Shown here piece by piece: positions 1 to 9,692 of a stretch of DNA of 64,000 nucleotides. Position numbers and translations under genes: made by a program. The number at the start of each line of letters is the position of its first letter. The first letter of the stretch is position 1. Source of the DNA: Lederbergia citrea. GTDB lineage: Bacteria; Bacillota; Bacilli; Bacillales; Bacillaceae_C. The notes under the pieces are model-generated. The model made no database searches and was not told where the DNA came from. It saw nothing but the letters and a program-made list of their open reading frames with translations. The DNA lies in contig NZ_JAGYPH010000001.1 in NCBI RefSeq assembly GCF_018343525.1, positions 1,245,778-1,309,777 on the forward strand. Reading direction: 5' to 3'.

Positions 1-550
1 CATCGACCTTATCATACTCACCACTTGCTTGGATGGCATAAGGTTCCCCTTTGCACATCTCCTCGACAAGACGAACACTTGCGTAACGCATCTTATCATC
101 GAAAACGGATTGGATACGCTGCTTTAAAGTCCGTTTTTCTTTGTCCATCGTAAGTTCATCGAAAGCTTGATTGGTCGCATTCGGATTAAGTAAAACCTCT
201 CCAAAAAACTGTACTGCCTTTTGTAAAAGCGGAGTTTTATCTTGTAAAAATTTTTCATTTGCAATTTCTAAACTAAAAGTAAGAATATGAAATTCGCCTT
301 TTTTACTTAAATCTGTATAGAATGATGCCCCATAAAGCTCATCGAGATAGGAGCGAAGTGCAGCTGTGGTAGGATAGCTTTTTGTATTACTTTGTAAAAT
401 TTGAGACAGTAATGCCCTGTATGTAGCGGTTTCTTCCCTTAGCGGCGCTTTCATTTTCCAGATGAGGGAATTGGTCTTATACTTATCTGTTTTAATTATA
501 TGCAGATTATATCCAGGTTTCTTTATTACATTTTCCTTTACAAGCTCCAT
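1..550 (-). CDS. yfmF: YfmF-like M16 peptidase homologue (N-terminal part)
   Basis: The N-terminal 183 codons run off the left edge of the window. The protein resembles YmfF/YfmF, an M16-family (insulinase-like) protein paired with YmfH in bacilli and annotated as associated with elongation factor P modification. No HXXEH zinc motif is seen in the visible part. That is expected, because YfmF is the presumed inactive partner. ATG at 550 follows a GGAGG box at good spacing. A strong terminator separates it from nupQ, and a candidate promoter lies about 45 bases upstream, so it probably starts its own transcript. The family assignment rests on overall similarity and on the spoIIIE-to-ymfF neighbourhood. 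Confidence 0.8.
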   Translation of the reverse strand, partial: MELVKENVIKKPGYNLHIIKTDKYKTNSLIWKMKAPLREETATYRALLSQILQSNTKSYPTTAALRSYLDELYGASFYTDLSKKGEFHILTFSLEIANEKFLQDKTPLLQKAVQFFGEVLLNPNATNQAFDELTMDKEKRTLKQRIQSVFDDKMRYASVRLVEEMCKGEPYAIQASGEYDKVD

Positions 551-593
551 ACGGCAAACCTCCATTAAGAAACAATATTTTACAAGTACGTAT

Positions 594-623
594 ACTATAC
601 TCATTTAACTGGATGTGAGGCAA
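594..623 (-). promoter_or_regulatory. Candidate SigA promoter for yfmF
   Basis: Read on the minus strand, TTGCCT (618-623) and TATAGT (594-599) are 18 bases apart, about 45 bases before the yfmF start. The gap 551-757 otherwise holds AT-rich sequence and the nupQ terminator. Confidence 0.45.
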
Positions 624-720
624 GAAAAAACAAAGTTAGTTTACATAATATTTTTATCGTATTTAATAAACTTCTTTCTATTTTATGTATGCATAACTGT
701 TTTTATTCTATTTCACATAT

Positions 721-756
721 GAAAAGGGTCAGACATTAAGTTGTCTGACCCTTTTC
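721..756 (-). terminator. Terminator after nupQ
   Basis: A perfect 15-bp inverted repeat (721-735 and 742-756) with a 6-base loop lies immediately beyond the nupQ stop codon. The descending arm ends in CCCTTTTC. The repeat is symmetric enough to work on either strand, but only the minus strand carries genes here. Confidence 0.8.
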
Positions 757-757
757 C

Positions 758-1717
758 TTACCTCTTACCTTTAATATATGGTTGCCCAAGTGCTTTTGGG
801 GCGTCAGCACGGCCGATAAACCCTGCCAGCGCTAAAATGGTTAATACATATGGTGCTATTAGCAAAAATACGGATGGTACATTTTCTAGAAATGGAATTC
901 GAGAACCTACGATGCTCAAGCTTTGTGCAAATCCAAAAAACAAGGCAGCACCCATCGCACCCAGTGGATGCCATTTTCCAAAAATCATCGCGGCTAATGC
1001 CATGAACCCTTGACCAGTAATTGTTGAATAGCTGAAATCAAGTGTTATTGACTGCGAATAAACGGCACCACCTGCACCGCCGAGAACTCCGGAAAGAAAA
1101 ACACCGATATAGCGCATGAGCGTAACATTAATTCCCATTGTATCGGCAGCCATTGGATGCTCTCCTACCGCTCGCAACCTTAGACCAAACGGCGTTTTAA
1201 ACAAAATATACCACACAACAAATGAAAGAATAATGGAAACGTAAGCTACGTAAGATACATTACTGAAAAAAAGTTTACCTATAATCGGTATTTTACTTAA
1301 AACAGGAATATCTATCTTTCTAACATTAGTAAGAATCATTTCTGTTTGTGCTTTACCATAGATCTTTTTAACAAGGAAAATAGATAGACCGAGTGCCAGG
1401 AAATTGATTGCTACACCGCTGACTACTTGATCCGCCCTAAAGGTAATGGAAGCTAGTCCATGAAGTAAAGAAAACACTCCCGCAATTAACATGGCGAATA
1501 AAATGGATACCCATGGCGTAGCAGCACCGAAAATATGTGATGTCCCTAAGTTAAAAATAATCGCGCTAAATGCCCCAATGACCATTAAACCTTCTAGTCC
1601 AATGTTAACGATACCCGATCGCTCGGAAAAAACACCGCCAAGCGCCGTGAAAATAAGTGGGGCAGCTGCCATTATAGATGAGGAGATGATAATAGCCAAT
1701 AATGTCATAATATCCAC
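758..1717 (-). CDS. nupQ: Nucleoside ABC transporter permease NupQ
   Basis: This 319-residue polytopic membrane protein belongs to the BPD_transp_2 permease family and is similar to NupQ (YufQ) of B. subtilis. It would pair with NupP to form the membrane channel of a nucleoside importer. Many hydrophobic segments are visible, as is the family-type sequence GLRLRAVGEHPMAADTMGIN near residue 180. It starts directly after the nupP stop with no gap and is last in nupN-O-P-Q, closed by a strong terminator. Substrate is inferred from the B. subtilis counterpart, and other nucleosides or purines are possible. Confidence 0.88.
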   Translation of the reverse strand: MDIMTLLAIIISSSIMAAAPLIFTALGGVFSERSGIVNIGLEGLMVIGAFSAIIFNLGTSHIFGAATPWVSILFAMLIAGVFSLLHGLASITFRADQVVSGVAINFLALGLSIFLVKKIYGKAQTEMILTNVRKIDIPVLSKIPIIGKLFFSNVSYVAYVSIILSFVVWYILFKTPFGLRLRAVGEHPMAADTMGINVTLMRYIGVFLSGVLGGAGGAVYSQSITLDFSYSTITGQGFMALAAMIFGKWHPLGAMGAALFFGFAQSLSIVGSRIPFLENVPSVFLLIAPYVLTILALAGFIGRADAPKALGQPYIKGKR

Positions 1718-2758
1718 CTATTTCACCCCCCTATTGAAGCGAGCTACAAGCCACTTAATCATATAGCTTGATGCCACAAAGAAAATAATTAAAGCAATAA
1801 CAATTTCTACTAGCTCTTTTGGAACATTAGCTTCAGGCATCATTAGCGCCCCTACCTTTAATCCTCCAAATAAGAAGGCGGCCAAGACGACTCCGATAGC
1901 TGTATTTCCTCCAAGAAGTGCAACCGCTATCCCATCAAATCCGACACCTGAAAAGCCCGAGTGAATAAAAGCATTACCAAAAGTCCCTAAACCTTCCATT
2001 GCCCCTGCTAATCCAGCAAAAGCTCCGGAAATTACCATGGAAAGAATAATATTACGATTAACGCTCATCCCAGCGTATTCTGATGCATGTTGGTTGAAAC
2101 CAACTGAGCGTAATTCAAATCCTGTTTTCGTTTTCTCTAAAATGAACCACATAATGATTGCTCCAATTAGAGCAAGGAAAATTCCATAGTGTAATGTTGA
2201 GTAATCCGTTATTTCTTCAAAAAAAGGTGACCATAGTGATGCCGATTCGTGTATTGCTGGTGTAGAATCTTTTCGATCCGAAAGTACATAACGTATAAAA
2301 TAATTCGTCATATGCAATGCAATGTAGTTCATCATAATTGTCACGATTACTTCGTGAACGCGAAGTCTTGCCTTTAAAAAGCCTGGAACGAACCCCCAAA
2401 TTGCACCGGCCGCAGCGGCCACAATTAAGGCTAATGGAAGATGAATGATTTTAGGAAGTTCAAATGCCAAACCAACCCAGACTGAAGCAATCCAACCAAC
2501 AAGCAACTGCCCTTCCACTCCAATATTGAAAAGTCCTGTTCGAAAAGCAAATGCTACAGCAAGGCCTGCGAAAATATAAGGTGTCATCTGCCTTAAGGTT
2601 TCACCTATATAGTATGATTCACCAAAAGCTCCTCTCCATAGAGCCCCGTAACCAGCAATGGGATTATACCCACTTATCAGCATGATAATGGCACCAACCA
2701 ACAGTCCTAGGAGAACTGCAATTGCCGGAATTAATAAATTAGAAAATCGATTAGACAT
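1718..2758 (-). CDS. nupP: Nucleoside ABC transporter permease NupP
   Basis: This 346-residue permease is homologous to NupP (YufP). It has about ten hydrophobic segments and is the partner of NupQ in the membrane part of the importer. An upstream in-frame ATG at 2782 would add eight residues and lengthen the overlap with nupO. I chose 2758 because a GGGGG stretch lies 9 bases before it and because family members begin close to the first membrane segment. ATG at 2764 is a less likely alternative. The start overlaps the end of nupO by 8 bases, which suggests translational coupling. Confidence 0.87.
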   Translation of the reverse strand: MSNRFSNLLIPAIAVLLGLLVGAIIMLISGYNPIAGYGALWRGAFGESYYIGETLRQMTPYIFAGLAVAFAFRTGLFNIGVEGQLLVGWIASVWVGLAFELPKIIHLPLALIVAAAAGAIWGFVPGFLKARLRVHEVIVTIMMNYIALHMTNYFIRYVLSDRKDSTPAIHESASLWSPFFEEITDYSTLHYGIFLALIGAIIMWFILEKTKTGFELRSVGFNQHASEYAGMSVNRNIILSMVISGAFAGLAGAMEGLGTFGNAFIHSGFSGVGFDGIAVALLGGNTAIGVVLAAFLFGGLKVGALMMPEANVPKELVEIVIALIIFFVASSYMIKWLVARFNRGVK

Positions 2759-4286
2759 GAACATTTTCCCCCGCTTCTTCACGCCTCGATCCGGCCATTA
2801 ATAACCCGAGTTCTTGTTCCGTTGTTTCCTCTGGGTTGACAACAGCCACGATCTTTCCTTCATAAATGACTGCAATCCTATCACTAACATTCATAATTTC
2901 ATCAAGTTCAAATGAGACGAGAAGGACCGCTTTACCATTGTCGCGTTGATCAATAAGGCGTTTGTGAATAAATTCGATTGCGCCAACATCAAGCCCTCTC
3001 GTCGGTTGTGCGGCTATTAAAAGATCCGGATTCCTGTCAACTTCCCTGCCGATAATTGCTTTTTGCTGATTACCTCCTGAGAGAGCGCGGGCCGGAGTAT
3101 ATTCATTAGGGGTCCGTACATCAAATTCATTAATAAGCTGTTTTGCCTTTTTATATATTTCTTTAAAATTTAACACGCCGGACTTTGAATACGGTTGCTT
3201 ATAATACGTTTGTAGTACCATATTCTCGCCGATTGGAAAATCAAGTACGAGGCCGTGTTTATGTCGATCTTGGGGAATATGTCCAATGCCGGATTCCGTA
3301 ATTTTTCTCGGTTTCATGTTTGCAATTTCTTTACCATTTAATTTAATAGAGCCACTCTCAGACTTTCTTAATCCTGTGATAGCTTCAATCAACTCACTTT
3401 GCCCGTTGCCGTCCACACCTGCAATGCCAACGATTTCCCCAGCCCTTACACTTAGGTCCAAATTTCTAACCGCAGAAACTCCTCTCATATCGGTAACAAC
3501 TAAATCTTTTATTTCTAAAACATTGCCTTCAGGCTTGGATTTTGTTTTTTCGGTTGTAAAAATAACCTCTCTACCTACCATTAGGCTTGCTAGCTCATTT
3601 GTGTTTGTCTCATGAACATTAACGGTTCCTATTCCTTTTCCTTTTCTAATCACGGTTACCCGGTCGCATAGGTCCATAATTTCTTTCAATTTATGTGTAA
3701 TTAATATAATTGATTTTCCTTCGCTAATTAGCGCTTTCATAATTTGACCCAATTCTTTGATTTCTTGTGGGGTCAAAACCGCTGTAGGTTCATCAAAAAT
3801 GAGAATATCTGCCCCCCGGTATAAAGTCTTCAAGATTTCCACGCGTTGTTGCATACCAACAGAGATATCCGCAATTTTCGCACACGGATTTACTGAAAGC
3901 CCATATCTTTCTGATATTTCATGCACATTTTGTTCTGCCTTCTTAATATCAATGGCTAAACCAGATTTCGGTTCTTCCCCAAGGATGATATTTTCTGTTA
4001 TTGTAAACGGGTCCACGAGCATAAAATGCTGATGTACCATACCAATCCCCAAATTATTTGCAACTGTTGGACTTGTTATCTGAACCTTTTCCCCATTCAC
4101 TCTTATTTCGCCACGTTCGGGTTGGTATAAGCCGAACAAGACATTCATTAATGTGGATTTCCCAGCACCATTTTCACCAAGAAGTGCATGGATTTCACCC
4201 TTTTTTACTTGCAATGTCACATTGTCGTTTGCGACAATTCCGGGAAATTCTTTTCGAATGTCCAACATTTCAATTACGTAATTCAT
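2751..4286 (-). CDS. nupO: Nucleoside ABC transporter ATP-binding protein NupO
   Basis: This 511-residue protein has two tandem ABC ATPase domains, as in NupO (YufO) and ribose-type importers. Domain 1 has a normal Walker A, GENGAGKS, at residues 37-44, and a divergent signature, SVGMQQR. Domain 2 has a degenerate Walker A, GVDGNGQS, and a canonical signature, LSGGNQQ. One site is thus probably weak in ATP hydrolysis, which is usual for this family. ATG at 4286 follows AAGGAGAGG at about 6 bases. An upstream ATG at 4325 lacks a ribosome site. It would power NupP/NupQ from the cytoplasmic side. Confidence 0.9.
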   Translation of the reverse strand: MNYVIEMLDIRKEFPGIVANDNVTLQVKKGEIHALLGENGAGKSTLMNVLFGLYQPERGEIRVNGEKVQITSPTVANNLGIGMVHQHFMLVDPFTITENIILGEEPKSGLAIDIKKAEQNVHEISERYGLSVNPCAKIADISVGMQQRVEILKTLYRGADILIFDEPTAVLTPQEIKELGQIMKALISEGKSIILITHKLKEIMDLCDRVTVIRKGKGIGTVNVHETNTNELASLMVGREVIFTTEKTKSKPEGNVLEIKDLVVTDMRGVSAVRNLDLSVRAGEIVGIAGVDGNGQSELIEAITGLRKSESGSIKLNGKEIANMKPRKITESGIGHIPQDRHKHGLVLDFPIGENMVLQTYYKQPYSKSGVLNFKEIYKKAKQLINEFDVRTPNEYTPARALSGGNQQKAIIGREVDRNPDLLIAAQPTRGLDVGAIEFIHKRLIDQRDNGKAVLLVSFELDEIMNVSDRIAVIYEGKIVAVVNPEETTEQELGLLMAGSRREEAGENVHV

Positions 4287-4384
4287 TGCAGCCCTCTCCT
4301 TACTTACTCGAGCTATTATAGTCATGCATTAAAAATGTTAAATAAATGCCAGGGCGTCCCCGTCATTTATGTAACATTTTTAAT

Positions 4385-4404
4385 GGTCCGGCGTAAGCCG
4401 GACC
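4385..4404 (-). terminator. Hairpin between nupN and nupO
   Basis: A perfect 8-bp stem (4385-4392 and 4397-4404) with a 4-base loop follows the nupN stop codon. On the minus strand it is followed by ATTAAAAATG and has no uninterrupted T run. It is probably a leaky terminator or mRNA-stabilising hairpin that gives more binding protein than ATPase and permease, as is common between such genes. Confidence 0.55.
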
Positions 4405-4418
4405 CTTTAGTGATATTA

Positions 4419-5510
4419 TTATTTCTTTTTCGTTAATTCATGTGGCACTTTAATATCGCCATTTTTAATTTTTGTTTCGTATTCTTTCACTTTAGCCAAA
4501 ACCTCTTCCGGTAAATGCTCCTGTGAATCGGAAATTTTGATTCCGTTTTCTTCAAGACCATATTCGACAACTTTTCCGCCAGGGAAGTTCCCCTCTTTTG
4601 CCTGATTAGCAATATCTTTAACTGCTACATCCACACGTTTAACCATAGAAGTCAAAGTGATATTTTTCTTCTCGCCGCCAATCTCTACATCACCTTCAGG
4701 ATGCTGGTCGCGGTCTACACCAATCACCCATACATCACGATCCGGATCCTTTTGTTTCAAGTTTTTAGCTTCTGTAAATACACCAAGGCCTACACCACCG
4801 GCTGCATGATAAATAATGTCAATACCAGAACCGTATTGTGCAGCTGCCATAGATGCTCCTTTTGCGGAATCAGAGAAACTGCCTGCAAACTCAATTTGAA
4901 CTGTGGCATTCGGATTTACTTCCTTCACTCCAGCTTCAAAGCCTGCAGCAAACTTATTGATAAGATCACTTTCTATTCCACCAATAAAACCTACTTTATT
5001 CGATTTGGTCATTAATCCAGCAATCACACCAACAAGAAATGAGCCTTCATGTTCTTTAAACGTTAAGCTAGCAACATTATCCTTACCCTCAATCACGTCA
5101 TCAACGATAACGAAATGATTATCCTTGCGTTGTCCGGCAATTTTGCTGATCGCATCTGTTAATTTAAAACCAACTCCATAAATAACATCAAACTTATTTC
5201 TAACAGCCGTATTCAAGTTTGTTGAATAATCTGCATCCGTTTTCGATTCATAGTAATTATAGCCATTTGTGCCTTTTTCAAGATTATGTTCTTTTCCGAA
5301 TTCCTGAAGACCTTCCCATGCAGACTGGTTAAAAGATTTGTCATCTACTCCACCTTCGTCTGTTACCATGGCCGCAGTAAAGTTTTTATCTTCTTTTGCG
5401 CCTTCATTTTTTGTACCGCCTTGCTTGTTGTCACTCGTCCCACAAGCGCCAAGAATTGTGCCTGCTGCTAAAATAAGTGATAGCGCCAAGCCGTATTTAC
5501 GCTTTTTCAC
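4419..5510 (-). CDS. nupN: BMP-family nucleoside-binding lipoprotein NupN
   Basis: This 363-residue substrate-binding lipoprotein is of the BMP/Med family, homologous to NupN (YufN). It has a basic start, a hydrophobic stretch and a lipobox LGAC with the lipidated cysteine at residue 23. It should be anchored on the outer face of the membrane and deliver nucleosides to NupP/Q. The start codon is GTG, preceded by AGGGGG. It is the first gene of nupNOPQ and has its own upstream region of about 190 bases. In B. subtilis this operon is CodY-regulated. I did not find a convincing CodY box here. Confidence 0.9.
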   Translation of the reverse strand: MKKRKYGLALSLILAAGTILGACGTSDNKQGGTKNEGAKEDKNFTAAMVTDEGGVDDKSFNQSAWEGLQEFGKEHNLEKGTNGYNYYESKTDADYSTNLNTAVRNKFDVIYGVGFKLTDAISKIAGQRKDNHFVIVDDVIEGKDNVASLTFKEHEGSFLVGVIAGLMTKSNKVGFIGGIESDLINKFAAGFEAGVKEVNPNATVQIEFAGSFSDSAKGASMAAAQYGSGIDIIYHAAGGVGLGVFTEAKNLKQKDPDRDVWVIGVDRDQHPEGDVEIGGEKKNITLTSMVKRVDVAVKDIANQAKEGNFPGGKVVEYGLEENGIKISDSQEHLPEEVLAKVKEYETKIKNGDIKVPHELTKKK

Positions 5511-5697
5511 TGAGAGAACCCCCTAATTTTTGTTGATTTAGCAAAAAGATAAAGATGCCGTGTTAGCATTTTCCTTTATATCATTCCTGCTAATCGAAAA
5601 TACTATAACACTTTTTTATTCATAAATAAATAAGAAATAGGTTAAATGTCGAAAAATGTAACAATTTTGGTTGTAAAACACATTTATCCATTTTTTC
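5511..5697 (-). promoter_or_regulatory. nupN upstream region with candidate -10
   Basis: This AT-rich gap separates spoIIIE from nupN. A TATAGT hexamer at 5602-5607 (minus strand) is a plausible -10, but no good -35 sits 16-18 bases above it. No terminator with a T run is visible directly after spoIIIE, so some read-through into nupN is possible. Confidence 0.35.
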
Positions 5698-8019
5698 CTA
5701 TGACATTTGCTCTTCCGCCGGTTTCGGAACAAGAACTGTTCTTGGCTTACTTCCTTCGTAAGGGCCGACAACTCCTCTCGCTTCCATTTCGTCTATGAGA
5801 CGGGCCGCTCTTGTATATCCGATTCTGAACCTGCGCTGTAACATTGAAACGGAGGCCGTTTGCATTTCGGCAATCAACTGGATTGCTTCCTCGTATAAAT
5901 CGTCTTCTACTTCCGTAGAAACCTCGGGAATATCATCTGGAATCATTTCTTCTTGGTATTGTGCTTTTTGCTGGGCAATAACAAAATCAACGACTTCTTC
6001 AACTTCTTGATCCGATAAAAAAGCACCTTGGACACGAACCGGTTTAGATGCCCCGACAGGCATAAAGAGCATATCCCCTCTACCAAGCAGTTTTTCCGCT
6101 CCTCCTGTATCTAAGATCGTCCTAGAATCTATTGCAGATGATACTGCGAAAGCAATTCGTGATGGGATATTCGCCTTAATTACTCCTGTAATGACATCGA
6201 CTGATGGACGCTGAGTAGCAATAATTAAGTGGATACCGGCCGCCCTTGCCATTTGGGCCAATCTAGTAATGGAATCTTCCACATCATTAGATGCAACCAT
6301 CATTAAATCCGCTAGCTCATCAACTATTACTACGATATAAGGAAGCAATGGCTGTATTTCTTCGGATTCTGAATTAAATCTTGTCACATAGTCATTATAC
6401 CCTTCAATATTTCTCGTTCCTGTATGGGAAAAAAGCTCATAGCGGCGTTCCATTTCATTAACCACTTTTTTTAGTGCCTGAGATGCCTTTTTCGGATCTG
6501 TAACAACTGGCGCTAACAAATGAGGAATTCCGTTATACACATTCAGTTCTACCATCTTTGGATCAATCATCATCATTTTGACTTCATGAGGTTTTGCTCT
6601 CATTAAAATGCTAGTAATAATGCCATTAATACAAACACTTTTCCCACTACCAGTTGCCCCAGCCACGAGAAGATGCGGCATTTTATTCATTTCAGCTACA
6701 ACGGCCTGACCAGTAATATCACGGCCAAGAGCAATTTGCAATTTAGCATCTGGTTTATCATTTTGTTTAGAATCTAGTACTTCCCTAAGTGAAACAACAG
6801 CTATCTCAGTATTAGGAACTTCTATGCCAATGGCAGATTTTCCCGGGATAGGCGCTTCAATGCGAATTCCTTTTGCCGCAAGGGCAAGTGCAATATCATC
6901 ACTTAAGCTTACAATTCTGCTGACTTTGACACCAGCTTCCGGATGAACTTCATATTTAGTTACAGCAGGTCCAAGGTGAACTTGTGTAACTCTCGCTTTT
7001 ACACCGAAGCTTTGGAACGTTTTATTAAGCTTTGTCGTATTTTCGTGGATTAATTTATATTCACTACTTTGATCTGTTGCACCTGGCCTAGTAAGCAATG
7101 ATAAGGGCGGCAGATCATAATCCTTGTTTTCATGTTCTGTAAATGTCATTGGCGGTACTAATTCCTCATCTTCAGTTGTTGTCTCCAATTTAACTTCATT
7201 CACAATGGCTTCATTTTCATCAACTGGGTAAGCTTTTTCCGTAAAACTAGAAATGATCGGCTTTGAAGTATCCGCTAATGATTGCTGCGGTATACCTTCT
7301 TCAACTTCGATTATTTCTTCGGTTTGACTTGGAAGTTTCTTTTCTTGTTTTTTGTCTAATTTAGCACGTGCACGACGATCGGTTCTCCATTCTTTCATAT
7401 CTTGTACATATTCCTGCCATTGCTTTTTGATCAATAATGCTAGCTTCTTTCCTACCTTTTCAAGCACTTCTCCTATCGATTTGCCCGTGATGAGGATAAT
7501 GCCAATTAATACTAAAAAGTAACTAAGCAGCTTTGTACCAACTGGTCCAAACAGCATATATGGGATGGAATACAAAACTGCTCCAACCATTCCACTTCCA
7601 AGTTTAAGGAAGGTTTCTTCTCCGGCTTTTACTTGTTTATACATTTCAAGCGTATTGCCGAAAACACTTTTTCCAACAATTTTCCCTTCTGTTATCATCG
7701 TTTCTATCATATTGATATGACTTAAGAGTAGAACTACAGCAACGATTATATACATTCCTATTAGTCTCGGAGAAAAAAACTGCGGCCAATTTCTTTTTAT
7801 AATGAAGTATACTGCAAGTAATAAAGTTGTGAGGGGTACTGCCAAATAAAATGACCCTAGCAACCAATAAAAAACGAATGTAATGTTGTTACCAAACATA
7901 CCATCCGGAAAAATAGAAATTAAGCAAAGTGGAATTAAGATAATTCCCGATATTTCAAATTGTAATGATTTTTTAATCCGCTTAGTATTGCGGCTCCTTC
8001 GTTTTTTTTTCTTTGCCAT
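5698..8019 (-). CDS. spoIIIE: DNA translocase SpoIIIE/FtsK
   Basis: This 773-residue FtsK/SpoIIIE motor pumps the chromosome into the forespore and clears DNA from the division septum. Four or so membrane segments lie in residues 20-180. A charged linker rich in Lys and Glu follows, then the RecA-like motor with Walker A GATGSGKS near residue 450 and a hydrophobic run ending in DELADLM as Walker B. The C-terminal winged-helix gamma domain contains [17 protein letters not shown] and would read orienting DNA sequences. Length matches B. subtilis SpoIIIE (787). The start follows AAGGTGATAAA. It lies between a MATE gene and nupNOPQ. Confidence 0.95.
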   Translation of the reverse strand: MAKKKKRRSRNTKRIKKSLQFEISGIILIPLCLISIFPDGMFGNNITFVFYWLLGSFYLAVPLTTLLLAVYFIIKRNWPQFFSPRLIGMYIIVAVVLLLSHINMIETMITEGKIVGKSVFGNTLEMYKQVKAGEETFLKLGSGMVGAVLYSIPYMLFGPVGTKLLSYFLVLIGIILITGKSIGEVLEKVGKKLALLIKKQWQEYVQDMKEWRTDRRARAKLDKKQEKKLPSQTEEIIEVEEGIPQQSLADTSKPIISSFTEKAYPVDENEAIVNEVKLETTTEDEELVPPMTFTEHENKDYDLPPLSLLTRPGATDQSSEYKLIHENTTKLNKTFQSFGVKARVTQVHLGPAVTKYEVHPEAGVKVSRIVSLSDDIALALAAKGIRIEAPIPGKSAIGIEVPNTEIAVVSLREVLDSKQNDKPDAKLQIALGRDITGQAVVAEMNKMPHLLVAGATGSGKSVCINGIITSILMRAKPHEVKMMMIDPKMVELNVYNGIPHLLAPVVTDPKKASQALKKVVNEMERRYELFSHTGTRNIEGYNDYVTRFNSESEEIQPLLPYIVVIVDELADLMMVASNDVEDSITRLAQMARAAGIHLIIATQRPSVDVITGVIKANIPSRIAFAVSSAIDSRTILDTGGAEKLLGRGDMLFMPVGASKPVRVQGAFLSDQEVEEVVDFVIAQQKAQYQEEMIPDDIPEVSTEVEDDLYEEAIQLIAEMQTASVSMLQRRFRIGYTRAARLIDEMEARGVVGPYEGSKPRTVLVPKPAEEQMS

Positions 8020-8083
8020 TTTATCACCTTATCCATGCTTATTTTTGTCAATTAATTATGTTTAGTTTTTAAGATGAAAGAAA

Positions 8084-8106
8084 GCAGCCATGAATAAACG
8101 GCTGCC
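8084..8106 (-). terminator. Short hairpin in the spoIIIE leader
   Basis: GCAGCC (8084-8089) pairs with GGCTGC (8100-8105) around a 10-base loop. On the minus strand the stem is followed by TTTCTTTC. It lies between a candidate extended -10 promoter and the spoIIIE start, so it could be a second weak terminator or a leader hairpin. Confidence 0.4.
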
Positions 8107-8119
8107 ATGATTTTAGTAT

Positions 8120-8130
8120 ATTATACCATA
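8120..8130 (-). promoter_or_regulatory. Candidate extended -10 promoter before spoIIIE
   Basis: The minus strand reads TATGGTATAAT, a consensus -10 (8120-8125) with the TRTGN extension that can replace a -35 box. No good -35 is present. It lies about 100 bases upstream of spoIIIE and below the MATE terminator. Confidence 0.45.
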
Positions 8131-8141
8131 ATATCCAGCGC

Positions 8142-8175
8142 AAAAAGACTGCAGAGGTTCCCCGGCAGCCTTTTT
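8142..8175 (-). terminator. Terminator after the MATE gene
   Basis: An 11-bp stem (8142-8152 with 8165-8175, one G-T pair) begins with AAAAAGGCTGC and ends in a T run on the minus strand. It lies 13 bases past the MATE stop codon and separates that gene from spoIIIE. Confidence 0.75.
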
Positions 8176-8188
8176 GTATTTTCATATA

Positions 8189-9547
8189 TTAGGCAGGTTT
8201 TTTAATCGCTTTTTTTAAGCTTACTTTTGTAAAATCCTTAAGGAAAAATCGAGTCATGATTGTTATACCAAAGATTGTCAGATAAATATAAAGGGCAATC
8301 CATGCACCGTAGCTTCCAAAATCCATAACAAACACCATCAAATAGGATAATGGTACGAATACCCCCCAAGCAAGAATAAGGGATGCACGTAATAGGAAGG
8401 TAGTATCTCCTATACCACGCAATGCTCCAGAAAAAAAGTTTAGAAAGCCATCAAAAAGCTGTAGGAAAGCAGATATCATGATTAAACTAGCGGTTAATAA
8501 GAAAACTTCCGGTTCATTCGTGTATATTTTAGCAATTGGTTCTGCAAAAAAGAATTCCACTGTTCCGAGGACTAGTAGAAATACCGTTCCAATGACGGCA
8601 GTTTCTATTCCCAGTTTTTTTGCTATATCCGGTTTGTTTTTTCCTAGTTCCTGTCCTACGAGAATTGTAGCGGTTGAACCGAATGCAAATGCCGGCATAA
8701 ATCCTAGACTCATCACGCTTAAGGCAATTTCATTTGATGCAAGTGCGTTTGTCCCGAGGCGAGTAACAAATGCTGTAAAAACAAGCATCGCCAAACTCTG
8801 GGAAAACTCTAGTGTTCCCAATTTAAAACTTTCGATAAAAATTAACTTTGATTCTGCATAATCCAACATAGAACCAATCACAGCTTTAATTCGTATTCCG
8901 AAAGTTTCCTTCAATCTCATAATAAATGCATAAACGATTAGTATAAATGCGGCAAGTTCACCCAGAAACAAAGCGATTCCGGCACCTTTTAAACCAAGCT
9001 CGGGGAATCCAAAGTTCCCATATGTTAGTGAATAGGTAAAAAAGATCATGATACCGTTCCCAATTAAGGACGCATACATCGGGGTTCTCGTATCTCCAAT
9101 ACCACGAAAAAAACTATATAGTGTAAACGTTAATATTGAAAAAAGCATTGCGTAAAAGCGAATTTGCAGGTAGGTAATTCCTTCTTCTACCATGCGATCC
9201 GGACTGCCCATCAGTCTCAATATACCTTCTGCTCCGAAGAATCCTACAAGGATAGTAAAGATACCGGCAAGAAGGCCGAACCCAAGAGCAATGAACGTTC
9301 GTTCAAGGCCTTTCTTCATATCATTTGATCCATAGTTTTGTGCAACTAAATAATTAACGGTATGTCCTATTCCCGAAAACATCGCCCAAGCATTATACAT
9401 AATAACATTCGTTACACCTACAATTGCAATCGCCATCGCTCCAAGATTTCCAACCATGATCAAGTTAATCATCCCAGTAACTGTCATGGAAGCAAAAGAA
9501 GCAATTGATGGAATCGCTAATAGAAGGATTTTTTTCCAATTCTTCAT
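8189..9547 (-). CDS. MATE family efflux transporter
   Basis: This 452-residue membrane protein has about twelve hydrophobic segments in two related halves, as in the MatE (NorM/DinF-like) family. Such proteins export cationic drugs or metabolites in exchange for Na+ or H+. Family-like sequence appears twice, FFRGIGDTRTPMYASL in the first half and FSGALRGIGDTTF in the second. ATG at 9547 is taken as the start, and a GTG one codon earlier is possible because the ribosome site (GGGGAT) is poor. The gene has terminators on both sides and stands alone between ylzJ and spoIIIE, a position I do not recall it occupying in B. subtilis. Its substrate is unknown. Confidence 0.85.
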   Translation of the reverse strand: MKNWKKILLLAIPSIASFASMTVTGMINLIMVGNLGAMAIAIVGVTNVIMYNAWAMFSGIGHTVNYLVAQNYGSNDMKKGLERTFIALGFGLLAGIFTILVGFFGAEGILRLMGSPDRMVEEGITYLQIRFYAMLFSILTFTLYSFFRGIGDTRTPMYASLIGNGIMIFFTYSLTYGNFGFPELGLKGAGIALFLGELAAFILIVYAFIMRLKETFGIRIKAVIGSMLDYAESKLIFIESFKLGTLEFSQSLAMLVFTAFVTRLGTNALASNEIALSVMSLGFMPAFAFGSTATILVGQELGKNKPDIAKKLGIETAVIGTVFLLVLGTVEFFFAEPIAKIYTNEPEVFLLTASLIMISAFLQLFDGFLNFFSGALRGIGDTTFLLRASLILAWGVFVPLSYLMVFVMDFGSYGAWIALYIYLTIFGITIMTRFFLKDFTKVSLKKAIKKPA

Positions 9548-9643
9548 CACGTCTATCCCCAGTGTTTATGAAATTTTTACAATACTTATAATTAAATCAT
9601 AATTAACGAAAAATGAATAGATACAATTTTTAAATAAAACAAA

Positions 9644-9677
9644 AACCTCCATTCGATATATCAACCGAAAAGAGGCT
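9644..9677 (-). terminator. Terminator after ylzJ
   Basis: An imperfect stem of about 12 bp (one mismatch) closes on a 10-base loop and is followed on the minus strand by TTTTTGTTTT. It lies 16 bases past the ylzJ stop codon and ends the tepA-ylzJ unit. Confidence 0.7.
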
Positions 9678-9692
9678 AAATAAGTAAATAGT

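Noticed and set aside
1..550. Loss of the zinc motif in yfmF as a sign of decay
   Set aside because: YfmF is the non-catalytic member of the YmfF/YmfH pair, so absence of HXXEH is expected.
5511..5697. CodY operator upstream of nupN
   Set aside because: Only loose AT-rich similarity to the CodY motif was found, well within chance for this base composition.
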